The notes: a model not told the origin generated them from the sequence alone. Positions 46,248 through 54,330 are shown, numbered from the stretch's first letter. The stretch: DNA of 64,000 bases from Xanthomonas sp. 3793 (GCF_024806835.1 NZ_JANTYU010000001.1:186001-250000); one strand, 5' to 3'. Translations and numbers: made by a program.

Positions 46248-46320
46248 GTCCTGGATGCGTGCGGATCGCCGTTGATCCGCTGCATCGTGTTCGTGTTGTT
46301 GCAGGTACGCCGTTGTGCCC
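46237..46320 (-). promoter_or_regulatory. ANTAR-type antiterminator leader RNA with three AACGGC hexaloops
   Basis: Three hairpins in the leader each expose the same six-base loop AACGGC, which has the A1 and G4 expected of ANTAR targets. Hairpin 1 (46303-46320) has a 6-bp stem with one mismatch. Hairpin 2 (46261-46280) has a perfect 7-bp stem GCGGATC/GATCCGC. Hairpin 3 (46237-46252) has a perfect 5-bp stem AGGAC/GTCCT. Hairpins 2 and 3 are 8 bases apart, the classical two-loop arrangement. Hairpin 3 uses bases of the terminator's 5' arm, so the two structures exclude each other. The gene for the ANTAR protein NasT is 1.8 kb upstream. Binding by NasT is inferred. Confidence 0.85.
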
Positions 46321-46335
46321 GCACGGAATCACTAC

Positions 46336-46351
46336 GCAATCAGCGTGCCAA
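46336..46351 (-). promoter_or_regulatory. sigma-54 (RpoN) promoter of the nas operon
   Basis: On the minus strand the sequence TTGGCACGCTGATTGC matches the sigma-54 consensus, with GG at -24 (46349-46348) and GC at -12 (46337-46336) separated by exactly 10 bases. The predicted start is near 46324, a few bases before the first leader hairpin, giving a leader of about 145 nt. Confidence 0.82.
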
Positions 46352-46444
46352 CTTACTCACCTGAGCATCACAACCATACAAGTCATTGAAAAATAGCGTT
46401 TTGGATGCAGTGCGTCCGATTTCACGACAGCCTATCGACACGCC

Positions 46445-46497
46445 GGTGCAACTCACCATTCCCGTCTTTCGTGCAGCCTTGCACCAACAGCGTGCAC
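46445..46497. promoter_or_regulatory. NtrC-like enhancer sites
   Basis: TGCACC-N5-CGTGCA at 46480-46496 matches the 17-bp NtrC consensus (TGCACC-N5-GGTGCA) at 11 of 12 positions. Further half-sites GGTGCA (46445-46450) and CGTGCA (46470-46475) lie beside it. They are about 120-170 bp upstream of the predicted sigma-54 start, suitable for an activator that works by looping. Confidence 0.65.
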
Positions 46498-46634
46498 CCT
46501 GTATCGCAGGCTCTGTCACTTGGCATGACTAACAGCACCCAACAAAGCTACCGCACGGCTGTGCTCGGAAGCCTCATCTAGGACGCGTGCATACCGATCA
46601 AATATCTAGGTCAAAAGCCGTGTTAGTCGGGCGC

Positions 46635-46737
46635 GCGGTGCCCTCGCCGCTTGCGGGACACGCCGTGAATCCGTCCGTGGAGGCTCGGTGGCGGCATCCA
46701 AGCCGCCACACGGTCCCGCAAGCGGCGAGGACACCGC
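46635..46737. repeat. long imperfect palindromic element 1
   Basis: Inverted arms of 25 bp (46635-46659 and 46713-46737, one mismatch) flank a 53-bp centre that itself contains an 8-bp perfect hairpin GTGGCGGC/GCCGCCAC. It has no coding capacity and resembles mobile intergenic palindromes of the Xanthomonas type (inference). Confidence 0.7.
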
Positions 46738-46793
46738 ACCAGGAAGTTTGCAGGCTGTTTTATTGAAAACTCTGCACACCGAGCATTTCGACA

Positions 46794-46901
46794 GGTCCTT
46801 GCCCGCCCACCGTCGCGGGACCTTGCGCGGCATGGATGCCGCGTAAGCGCCTACAGGGACGTACTTGCGGCGTGTCCTGCGATGGTGGGCGGGCAAGGAC
46901 C
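46794..46901. repeat. long imperfect palindromic element 2
   Basis: Inverted arms of 28 bp (46794-46821 and 46874-46901, two mismatches) flank a centre with CGCGGCAT/ATGCCGCG. A separate small hairpin CTGCGGC/GCCGCAG follows at 46902-46918. It sits 56 bp from element 1, between nasS and the nas operon promoter region. Confidence 0.7.
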
Positions 46902-46918
46902 CTGCGGCCGAGCCGCAG

Positions 46919-47035
46919 ACCACATGCCTCGCGCCGTTGCCGTTGCCTTGGCTTCTGTCCGCAAGATCCAATGCATCCAATCTCATCCAACGCACCCCAG
47001 CCTGACTTGCCGCCTGATGCGCTCGGCACCCGGGC
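46919..47035. other. end of the nasS-to-operon intergenic region
   Basis: The whole gap from 46180 to 47035 holds the operon leader, promoter, enhancer sites and two palindromic elements. The remaining sequence here and at 46498-46634 shows nothing recognisable. Confidence 0.4.
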
Positions 47036-48106
47036 TCAGGGCGTATCGAACAACCGATTGCTGCGGTGGTCGCCCTCGGGGGAAACCACGCCCACGCGCG
47101 CGGCAGCGCGCCGATAGTTGTCCAGTCGATGGATGTCGCGCAGCCGCGCGATGTCGTCTTCCTGGATGTCATGCCAACCCCAGCGCTGGAACTGGGTCAG
47201 GAACCACTCGCCGTCCGACAGCCACGGCATGTTGACCGCGCCATCGCCATGGAAGGCCAGCGCTGTCACATCCTTCGCATGTGCCTCGACTTCGACATCG
47301 GCATCCAGGCAAGCGGCCAGATACGCGGCCGATACCCCGATATGCTGTGGCTCGGCCAGCCACTGCGCACATTGCGCGCGATTTGCCGGGTCCGCATCCA
47401 ACCAGCGGCAGGCATCCAGTACGCAGGCGGTCAGGCGTTCGGTCAACTCGGGTTGCAGCGCGGCGAATTCGCGCCGGCAGGCCAGCACCTTTTCCGGATG
47501 GCCAGCCCACAGCTCGCCACTGCGGATTACCCGGCGACCGCTGCCCTGCGCCTGCGCAACCGCAGCCCACGGCTCGCCGGAGCAATAGCCGTCGACCAGG
47601 CCGCTGGCCAGGGCGTCCGGCATCTGCGGCGGCGGGATGCTGAGCACCTCCACGTCGCGCATCGGATCCACGCCGCGCGCGGACAGCCAGTAATAGAGCC
47701 ACAGCGCATGCGTGCCGGTGGGGAAGGTCTGCGCAAACACGGCGCGGCGGCCCAGGCTGGCCAGCGCCTGCGGCAAGCTCTGCCCCTCTTCCAGGGCCTG
47801 CGCAAGCGCAGGCGCCAGCGTGATCGCCTGGCCGTTGTGATTGAGCGTCATCAACAGCGCCATCGCGCATTGCGGCCCGGCAATGCCCAGATCGATGGCA
47901 TACACCAGGCTGGCCAGCGCATGTGCCGCATCGACCTCGCCCGCCAGCAGACGGTCACGCACGCCGGCCCAGGAGGCCTGCCGTTGCAGGTCCAGTTGCA
48001 GGCCGTGCTTACGATCCAGGCCCAGCCGCTGTGCGGCAATCAGCGGCGCGCAATCGATCAGCGGCATGTAGGCCACGCGCAATACGGGAAGTTCGGCTTG
48101 GCTCAT
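47036..48106 (-). CDS. nasS: nitrate sensor NasS (NrtA/CmpA-like)
   Basis: This 356-residue protein resembles the nitrate-binding proteins of ABC transporters: LPVLRVAYMPLIDCAPLIAAQRLGLDRKHGL, GPQCAMALLMTLNHNGQAITL, VFAQTFPTGTHALWLYYWLSARGV, DGYCSGEPWAAVAQ. It lacks a signal peptide and transporter partners. That is the hallmark of NasS, which stays in the cytoplasm, holds the antiterminator NasT inactive and releases it when nitrate or nitrite binds. The ATG at 48106 (MSQAELPVL) follows GGGATGA and is 4 bases after the nasT stop, so the two are co-translated. Assignment to NasS rests on this pairing and the absence of an export signal. Confidence 0.9.
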   Translation of the reverse strand: MSQAELPVLRVAYMPLIDCAPLIAAQRLGLDRKHGLQLDLQRQASWAGVRDRLLAGEVDAAHALASLVYAIDLGIAGPQCAMALLMTLNHNGQAITLAPALAQALEEGQSLPQALASLGRRAVFAQTFPTGTHALWLYYWLSARGVDPMRDVEVLSIPPPQMPDALASGLVDGYCSGEPWAAVAQAQGSGRRVIRSGELWAGHPEKVLACRREFAALQPELTERLTACVLDACRWLDADPANRAQCAQWLAEPQHIGVSAAYLAACLDADVEVEAHAKDVTALAFHGDGAVNMPWLSDGEWFLTQFQRWGWHDIQEDDIARLRDIHRLDNYRRAAARVGVVSPEGDHRSNRLFDTP

Positions 48107-48110
48107 CTGT

Positions 48111-48683
48111 TCATCCCAACAACTCGGCCATGGCCACGATGCGTCGCGCCACTTCGGCCAGCTTGACACCCTGCTTCATCGCCTGCTGGCGTAGCGCGGC
48201 GTACGCCTCAGCCTCGCTGAGGCCACGTTTTTGCATCAGCAGACCCTTGGCGCGGTCGATCTGCTTGCGGTCCTGCAAGGCCTGCTGCACATCGTCCAGG
48301 CGCTTGCGCATGCTGCTCTCGTGCGCAAACCGGGCCAGCGCCACCTGCACGATCGGCGCCAGCCGCGCCGGTGCCAGGCCGTCCACCACGTACGCGGTAA
48401 CGCCAGCCCCCACCGCAGCATGGATCAAGGCATCGTCGCCATCGCCGGAAAACATCACCACCGGGCGGGGCGCATGGGTATGCAGCATCGATAACTGCTC
48501 CAGCGTATCGCGCGAAGGCGAATCCACGTCGATCACCACCACGTCCGGCTGCTGGCTTTGCACCGCATGCAGCAACGCACTCACCGATGCCACATCGTCG
48601 AGCACCGTGTAACCGGCAAGCGTCAATGCCTGGCGCAGTTCGCCAATGGGCTTTTCGGTATCGTTGACCAGCAAAACACGCAT
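48111..48683 (-). CDS. nasT: nitrate antiterminator NasT (receiver plus ANTAR domain)
   Basis: This 190-residue regulator has an N-terminal response-regulator-like domain (MRVLLVNDTEKPIGEL, VVVIDVDSPSRDTLEQL, about 1-115). Its C-terminal ANTAR RNA-binding helices are about 125-185 (RKQIDRAKGLLMQKRGLSEAEAYAALRQQAMKQG). NasT proteins bind paired hexaloop RNA hairpins and prevent transcription termination in nitrate operon leaders; NasS restrains it. The predicted targets are the AACGGC hexaloops at 46237-46320. The ATG at 48683 begins the receiver fold, but no Shine-Dalgarno is evident; in-frame starts up to 48791 would run into the divergent cysG start at 48767. Confidence 0.92.
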   Translation of the reverse strand: MRVLLVNDTEKPIGELRQALTLAGYTVLDDVASVSALLHAVQSQQPDVVVIDVDSPSRDTLEQLSMLHTHAPRPVVMFSGDGDDALIHAAVGAGVTAYVVDGLAPARLAPIVQVALARFAHESSMRKRLDDVQQALQDRKQIDRAKGLLMQKRGLSEAEAYAALRQQAMKQGVKLAEVARRIVAMAELLG

Positions 48684-48766
48684 TGGCGGCGGCGGGGCGT
48701 GTGGACGTGGGCCGATGGTGCCATGCAACATGCCGTCGGTGCGAGTCATCTTTCGGAGTGAGCCTG

Positions 48767-49771
48767 ATGCCGTTGTTCCCGTTGTTCGCAAACCTGCAGG
48801 GGCGCGCCGTGTTGGTGATCGGCGGTGGCGAGGTTGCCACGCGCAAGGTGCTCGCGCTGCTCAAGGCGGGCGCGCAGATTCGCCTGTATGCGCACGCGCT
48901 CTCGCCCGAGCTTGCGGAACTGATGCACGCCGGGCGCTTCGAGCAGCTGGGCGGGGAGTTCGATCCGGCCTGGATCGACACGGTCTGGCTGGTGGTGGCA
49001 GCCACCGACGACACCGATTTGAACCAACGCGTTGCGGCAGCGGCGGGCGCGCGTCAGCGGCTGGTCAACGTGGTGGACGATGCCGAGCTGTCGACGTATC
49101 AGGTGCCGGCGATCGTGGATCGCGACCCGCTGGTCATCGCCATTTCGTCGGCCGGTGCGGCGCCGATGCTGGCGCGCCGCCTGCGCGAGCGGCTCGAGCG
49201 CGAGCTGGATGCGTCGGTCGGCCGCTTCGCCGGTCTGTTCGCGCGCCACCGCGAACGGATCCGCAGCCAGTTCCCCGATATGAACCGGCGCAGGCGCTGG
49301 TTCGATCGCGTGATCGATGGGCAGGTGCCATTGCTGCTGCAAGCCGGCGACGATGCCGCAGCCGAAGCGGCCTTCAATGCAGCACTGGACGATGCCGGCA
49401 CCGTGCCGGCGCGCGGCAGCGTGCAACTGGTCGGTACCGGGCCCGGCGATCCGGGCCTGCTGACCCTGAAGGCGTTGCGTGCGATGAACCTGGCCGATGT
49501 GCTGCTCGTTGACGCCGAGGTCCCGGAGGCGATCCTGGAACTGGCACGCCGCGACGCCTCACGGCGCGCATTGCCGCCCGAGCCGCAGGCACAACAGGCG
49601 CTGCTGCTGGAACTGGCGCGCGAAGGCTTGCACGTGGTCGCGCTGCGCAGTGGTACCGGCTACTGCGCTGGGGCAATAGCCCCGATCGAAGCCGCACTGC
49701 AGGCACACGGATTGGCCTGCGAGCGCGTGCCAGGGATTTGCACCGAACGCTGCAACCAGGTCACGCCGTGA
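48767..49771 (+). CDS. cysG: siroheme synthase with truncated methyltransferase domain
   Basis: This 334-residue protein begins MPLFPLFANLQGRAVLVIGGGEVATRK. Its N-terminal half (1-210) is a complete precorrin-2 dehydrogenase/sirohydrochlorin ferrochelatase: NAD site (15-28), NVVDD with the conserved aspartates 104-105, and SSAGAAPMLARRLRERLE. The C-terminal SUMT half starts normally (GSVQLVGTGPGDPGLLTLKALRAM, 218-240), but only about 118 of about 245 residues remain. The VKGGDPFVFGRGGEE-type loop is missing, so methyltransferase activity is probably lost. GGAG precedes the ATG. It diverges from nasT across 83 bp. The SUMT gene at 38526 would supply the missing step. Confidence 0.9.
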   Translation: MPLFPLFANLQGRAVLVIGGGEVATRKVLALLKAGAQIRLYAHALSPELAELMHAGRFEQLGGEFDPAWIDTVWLVVAATDDTDLNQRVAAAAGARQRLVNVVDDAELSTYQVPAIVDRDPLVIAISSAGAAPMLARRLRERLERELDASVGRFAGLFARHRERIRSQFPDMNRRRRWFDRVIDGQVPLLLQAGDDAAAEAAFNAALDDAGTVPARGSVQLVGTGPGDPGLLTLKALRAMNLADVLLVDAEVPEAILELARRDASRRALPPEPQAQQALLLELAREGLHVVALRSGTGYCAGAIAPIEAALQAHGLACERVPGICTERCNQVTP

Positions 49772-50034
49772 CTAAAAACGGCTGACAGAAACGACCACGC
49801 AGCCACCAGGCGGTCACGGTGGGTGCTAGGAGTGCGCATGCATGACACATGCACTCGCTGCCTGAGGGTCACCTACCCTCGCCCGACGATTGCGCACTAC
49901 GTCTCTTGACGCCCTGACGCGCAAACGCACTGCGACCGTATTGGCACTGCACAGATCGCATGATGGGCCTCATGCCTTCCATCGCTGTGCAGCCAGTCAT
50001 GCGCATTCGGCGGGTGCGCGTCCAACAGCTCGGC

Positions 50035-50397
50035 TCACTCCTTCGGGAACCGCTTGCGCGCACTGTCGCGCACATCGATATCGAAGGTCACGTGCAACGC
50101 CATCTGTTCTGCATGCCCGGCGCCCGCATCGAAGCTGAAGCGCAACCCGTCGCGGCTCGGGAGCTGGCGGGCATGTTCTTCCAGCGCGTCGCGCGGCACC
50201 AGCAATTGCCAATGGTCGGTGGCGCAATTGCACGCAGCGTGACCGCCGGTCAGGCTTACGCTATGCCGCACCAGTCGCGCGCCCTGCCCGCTTGGCAGGC
50301 GGCTGAGATTGTCGACGCTGTGCCCGGCCAGCAAAGCGGCCAGTTCGGCCTCGTCGATACGGAACCGCACCTGCTGGCCTTCAATCTGGATTTTCAT
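50035..50397 (-). CDS. conserved hypothetical protein downstream of mobA
   Basis: This 120-residue protein begins MKIQIEGQQVRFRIDEAELAALLAG and contains alternating strands and polar turns (QLLVPRDALEEHARQLPSRDGLRFSF, MALHVTFDIDVRDSARKRFPKE). It has no signal peptide or membrane segment. It overlaps the 3' end of mobA by 17 bp, so it is co-transcribed and may be linked to molybdenum cofactor or nitrate metabolism. I do not recognise the family with confidence. Confidence 0.75.
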   Translation of the reverse strand: MKIQIEGQQVRFRIDEAELAALLAGHSVDNLSRLPSGQGARLVRHSVSLTGGHAACNCATDHWQLLVPRDALEEHARQLPSRDGLRFSFDAGAGHAEQMALHVTFDIDVRDSARKRFPKE

Positions 50398-50950
50398 GGA
50401 TGAGCTGACTCCACTGCTCGGGCGTATTGCAATTGACGAACGCGGCGCGTTCGCTATCGGTGACAGCGATGCGATGGCACTGCAGTGAACGCTGCAAGGC
50501 GCGCAGCGAGCGTGACGATGCCTGGCCTACCATCAACGTCGATAAGGCCTCACGCACGGTCGCGTCGATGCACAGACGCATCGGCAACATCTGTTCGTCG
50601 AAGGCGACACAGCGCTGCTGTGCGGGCGCCAGCAACCGCGCTATCAACTGGTTAGACAGCAGCGGCATATCCACCGGCACCACCACCAGCGTGGTCAGAT
50701 CGGCAACCTGGCCGACCACGCTGACCAGCCCGCCGAGCGGGCCCAGATCCGGCTGCGTGTCGGCGATGCCGTCATAGCCCGGGCGCTGGCCACTGAGCAA
50801 GACGTCCTGCGCGCCCGCATCGCGCAGCACCGCCTGCATGTGCGCAATCAATGGCCGCCCGCGCCAAAGCAGCATGGCCTTGTCCTGCCCCATGCGCGAC
50901 GAGCGCCCGCCGGCCAGCACCACGCCGGTCCACGGAGATGCCGCGCTCAT
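50381..50950 (-). CDS. mobA: molybdenum cofactor guanylyltransferase
   Basis: This 189-residue protein transfers GMP to molybdopterin to make the MGD cofactor needed by nitrate reductase. The nucleotidyltransferase motif VVLAGGRSSRMGQDKAMLLWRGRPL is near the N-terminus, VPVDMPLL (metal aspartate) in the middle and FVNCNTPEQW at the end. Length fits MobA. The ATG at 50950 (MSAASPWTG) is preferred; a GTG three codons earlier is possible. It lies between moeA (35 bp upstream) and the small hypothetical gene that overlaps its end. Confidence 0.9.
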   Translation of the reverse strand: MSAASPWTGVVLAGGRSSRMGQDKAMLLWRGRPLIAHMQAVLRDAGAQDVLLSGQRPGYDGIADTQPDLGPLGGLVSVVGQVADLTTLVVVPVDMPLLSNQLIARLLAPAQQRCVAFDEQMLPMRLCIDATVREALSTLMVGQASSRSLRALQRSLQCHRIAVTDSERAAFVNCNTPEQWSQLIHENPD

Positions 50951-50984
50951 GCAGCGCACACGCCGGTGTGGTGCGCGTACCGGC

Positions 50985-52238
50985 TCATGCGATCAACACC
51001 GGAGCTGCCGGTTGCAGGTGGCCCAACCCGAACACCTCTGCCGTCATGCATGGCGCAGCTGCGTCCTGCTGCGGCTCCAGCACCGCCCACACATTGGCCT
51101 GCAGTAACGGCGCTACCCGGAACGATTCCTGCTGCGGCAGGATCTGCACGCATAGCGCGCCCAGTGCGTTGCAATACAGGCGCGCACGCAGATGTTGGCG
51201 CCAGATCGGCCGTGCCTGCATCGGCGTCTCCAGGGCCACGCGCAGGCCGCGCTCGGCCGGCATCCCCAATAACCCGCGCAAGGCAGGTTCGACAAAAAAC
51301 CGCAGCCCAGCCGCGCTTGCCATGGGATTGCCCGGCAGGCCCACATACAACACGCCGTCGGCAAACCGCGCCAGCAGCACCGGCTTGCCCGGTCGTACGG
51401 CGACCTTGTGAAACAGCAGGCGCGCTGCGTGCCGCGCCAGTGCATCGGGTACAAAGTCATAGCGCCCGCGCGACACCGCACCCGTACTCAAGATCACATC
51501 GGCGCCAGCCGCACGCGCCTGTGCGAGTGCGGCATCGAACCCTGCATCGTCGTCGCCCACCTGGCCTTGCCACACCAACACCGCGCCTGCCGCCTGCACC
51601 TGGCTGCGCAGATAGCTGCTGGTGCCATCACGGATCTGGCCGGGCTGCAGCGGCTGCGCAGGGTCGCTGATCAACTCGCGGCCCGTCGCGATCAGCGCAA
51701 CCCGCGGCCGCCGCACCACCTGGACCTGCGCGCAGCCCAAGCCGGCCAGCACCATCAAATGCGCACCACGCAACACCGTCCCCACCTCGATCACCACATC
51801 CTGCAGGCGCACGTCTTCCCCGCGGCGGCGGATGTGCTGCCCCGCACGTACATCGGCACGCATGCGGATACGGCTAGGTCGTACGTTGTGATGCGCAAGC
51901 ACATCCACCTGCTCGATCGGCACCACCGCATCGGCGCCCGCAGGTACCCCGGCGCCGGTCATGATCTCCCATGCCGCGCCCAGCTCGGCTGCTGCCGCAT
52001 CCGTCCCTGCTGCGATGGTGCCAACCACCGCATGCTCGCTGCCTGCTGCCACACCCAAGCCATGTGTGGCGATGGCAAACCCATCCATGGCGCTGTTATC
52101 GAACGGCGGCAGCTCGGCCGGGCTCGACAACGCCTGCGCAAGCACACGGCCTTCGGCTTGAGCGCTATCAACCCATTCGCTGGCCAGCGTGGCGACCTGC
52201 TGGTGCACGATGGCAAGTGCTTCGGCGTAGCTGATCAT
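50985..52238 (-). CDS. moeA: molybdopterin molybdenumtransferase, copy 1
   Basis: This 417-residue MoeA-family protein inserts molybdenum into adenylylated molybdopterin. Seen: LPPFDNSAMDGFA (conserved Asp), IMTGAGVPAGADAVVPIEQ, RPRVALIATGRELIS and a STGAVSRGRYDFVPDAL loop. The last two differ from the usual TGDEL and GGVSVGE(K)DY forms seen in the second moeA at 56569, so it belongs to a different subgroup, often found with mobA. The ATG at 52238 (MISYAEALA) is used; a TTG two codons upstream is possible. With mobA and the small gene it forms a minus-strand unit close to the nitrate genes. Confidence 0.9.
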   Translation of the reverse strand: MISYAEALAIVHQQVATLASEWVDSAQAEGRVLAQALSSPAELPPFDNSAMDGFAIATHGLGVAAGSEHAVVGTIAAGTDAAAAELGAAWEIMTGAGVPAGADAVVPIEQVDVLAHHNVRPSRIRMRADVRAGQHIRRRGEDVRLQDVVIEVGTVLRGAHLMVLAGLGCAQVQVVRRPRVALIATGRELISDPAQPLQPGQIRDGTSSYLRSQVQAAGAVLVWQGQVGDDDAGFDAALAQARAAGADVILSTGAVSRGRYDFVPDALARHAARLLFHKVAVRPGKPVLLARFADGVLYVGLPGNPMASAAGLRFFVEPALRGLLGMPAERGLRVALETPMQARPIWRQHLRARLYCNALGALCVQILPQQESFRVAPLLQANVWAVLEPQQDAAAPCMTAEVFGLGHLQPAAPVLIA

Positions 52239-52964
52239 GAGCAATGCACTGCCGACCGATGAATGACCTGGCTAGGATACCGGCCTGCAGCGCAGCCGGT
52301 ACAGCGCCGCGCGTGGCGTCATCGCAACGCCGTGTGGCCTGGGCGCACAGCCACGGTCTCCCCGTCTACGCGACCTGGCTTGCCCCTGTTCGAAGGCGCT
52401 GCCCACAGCGCACGCCGCAACTGCAATGCAGTCCTCCACCATTGTGATGCGTGGGCTTCTTCGACCGTTTGAGCAGCTAGCCAACCCCATCCTGATCGCC
52501 CAGATCCACCAGATCCACAAGCAACGAAGGTGCGATGAAACCCACGGCGTGTCGCGCCGGCTGTTCATCCACAAAAGCAGCGCAGCGCTGCCGTGCTCTG
52601 GCTATCGGGTTGGCAATGCCATGTCTATCGTCAGCAATCACTGGCTGTGTGCTGCAGCAGATCACATCCAGTGGGCGGGACGCCATGGGCCAAGAAGCGC
52701 CTGGCGCCGCATTCAAACATCGAGCGCAAATGCGTATGTCGACTCAAGAATCACCATCCTCGTAGGTCGCAGTCTTGGAGTGCGGCCGTCGCTCTGCGAA
52801 ACGGCACCATGCCCAGTGGTTGACATGCGGGACACGACACCTCGCCAACCATGTCTGCTGACGTGCTTGCGCGATGCTGTTATTTGCTTATCTCGCAGCT
52901 TTTTTCTTGATCGTGACTACATCGCATTATTCCCGAAGTTACTGCGCAAATCAGTTTCTCGCTG
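52239..52964. other. intergenic region, no supported gene
   Basis: About 730 bp between moeA and xthA. A long plus-strand frame (52426-53166) runs into xthA antisense and looks like a shadow. A minus-strand 79-codon frame (52477-52716) has no recognisable features. No RNA gene was identified. Confidence 0.4.
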
Positions 52965-53981
52965 CTACGTTTTCCCACCCTTCCTTGGGCTTTGGGTGGC
53001 CACTTGCTTGCCAGCCTTCGCAGGCTTGGCGACTGGTGCAACTGCCGCATCTTTTTTCTTCCCAGCAGGCCTTGAAGTGGCTGTCGCCGCCTTCTTGGCG
53101 ACTGTCTTGCGGGCAGGTGCCTTCTTCGTCGCCCCCCGTTTGCGCACCGGCGATGCAGCGCCATGATCTTCGATCGTCTCCACCTCGGTGTCCGGTACAC
53201 GCACGTTGATCCAGGTGGGCGCGTGATCGCTGGCCTTTTCCAAAGCTCGCACCCACTTGTCCACGCCCGCGTCCTGCAAGCCGGGCGCCAGTGCGCGATT
53301 GAGTAGTAAATGGTCGATCCGCAGGCCGCGGTCGCGTGCGAAATGCTGGCGAAAATAATCCCAGAACGTATAGATCGGCGCATCGCCATGCAGGGCCAGC
53401 AGGCTATCGGTCCACCCCTGCTCCATCAGTGTCTGAAACGCCTGTCGGCTTTCCGGTTGTAGCAAGGCATCCTTGCGCCACCCCTTGGGATCGTAGATGT
53501 CCGCATCGGTCGGCACCACATTGAAATCGCCGATCAAGGCCACCGGATGCGGCAAGTCCACCAGTGTCTTGGCATGTCGGATCAGACGCTGAAACCAGGC
53601 GAGCTTGTAATCGAATTTCGGACCCGGCTGCGGATTGCCATTGGGTAGATACAGACACCCCACCACCACCCCGTGGATCGCTGCCTCAAGATAGCGGCTC
53701 TGTGTGTCGCTCGGGTCCCACGGCAGGCCACGACGAATCTCGACAGGGTCGGCGCCGCGTGCCAGCAAGGCCACGCCATTCCATGCGCGCTGCCCCTGCC
53801 AGATCACCCCATAGCCGGCATCACGAATCGCCTGCTCCGGAAACGCCTCTTGCGTGGCCTTCAGCTCCTGCAAACCCACAATATCCGGCTGCTCGCGCCC
53901 GAGCCACTCCAACAAATGCGGCAATCGGCTGCCGATTCCGTTGATGTTGAACGTGGCGATCTTGCGTGTGACGCTTGCCAT
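52965..53981 (-). CDS. xthA: exodeoxyribonuclease III with basic Lys/Ala-rich tail
   Basis: This 338-residue protein has a full exonuclease III/AP endonuclease domain (about 1-258): KIATFNINGIGSRLPHLLEWL, DIVGLQELKATQEAFPE (metal Glu), WNGVALLARG, LIGDFNVVPTDADIYDP (Asp-Asn pair), LRIDHLLLNRAL and the catalytic SDHAPTW. It removes nucleotides 3'-5' and incises abasic sites. The last 80 residues are an extra tail rich in Lys, Ala and Pro (KRGATKKAPARKTVAKK, RPAGKKKDAAVAPVAKPAK), like histone H1-type C-termini. It probably binds DNA non-specifically, although this is inferred. The ATG at 53981 (MASVTRK) is chosen over 54050. Confidence 0.9.
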   Translation of the reverse strand: MASVTRKIATFNINGIGSRLPHLLEWLGREQPDIVGLQELKATQEAFPEQAIRDAGYGVIWQGQRAWNGVALLARGADPVEIRRGLPWDPSDTQSRYLEAAIHGVVVGCLYLPNGNPQPGPKFDYKLAWFQRLIRHAKTLVDLPHPVALIGDFNVVPTDADIYDPKGWRKDALLQPESRQAFQTLMEQGWTDSLLALHGDAPIYTFWDYFRQHFARDRGLRIDHLLLNRALAPGLQDAGVDKWVRALEKASDHAPTWINVRVPDTEVETIEDHGAASPVRKRGATKKAPARKTVAKKAATATSRPAGKKKDAAVAPVAKPAKAGKQVATQSPRKGGKT

Positions 53982-54330
53982 GGGATAACAGCTCGCTACG
54001 CAATTGGTGAAGCCGCAGCATGGCGGCCGCTGCATGAAGCCGATGCTCAAGACATGTGAAGCCGCAGCATAGACAGGTGCGCACCTGTGCGTCGATGACG
54101 GCGTTCGCTCACGGCAGGTACGCTGGCGAATCGCGGGATTGCACTGCTCCGCCAGCTAACCCAGGTGGCAGGCCGCCTTTCGGCGCTGCAGGTGCACGCG
54201 CAACACGGCCAGCGCCCGACATCCCGCCATCATGCCGAACCGGAAGACGCACATCGCGCACAGAAAGCCGGATGAAGATGCAGCCATGGACGCTGCTGCT
54301 GTTGGTTGATCGACAACAGCACCTGCGACA
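53982..54330. other. intergenic region, nothing recognised
   Basis: Short GC-rich frames only. It includes the xthA promoter region on the left and the 3' flank of the next small gene on the right. Confidence 0.35.

Noticed and set aside
46180-46332. 51-codon N-terminal extension of the nitrate transporter
   Set aside because: It would translate the terminator and hexaloop hairpins. GAAGAGG before the ATG at 46179 and the MFS first helix fix the start.
46606-47172. 188-codon minus-strand frame across the nasS 3' end and the palindromes
   Set aside because: It reads through two long palindromic elements and out-of-frame nasS; amino-acid composition is random GC-rich.
52426-53166. 246-codon plus-strand frame between moeA and xthA
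   Set aside because: Its 3' part is antisense to the Lys/Ala-rich xthA tail, and its 5' part has no recognisable protein features.
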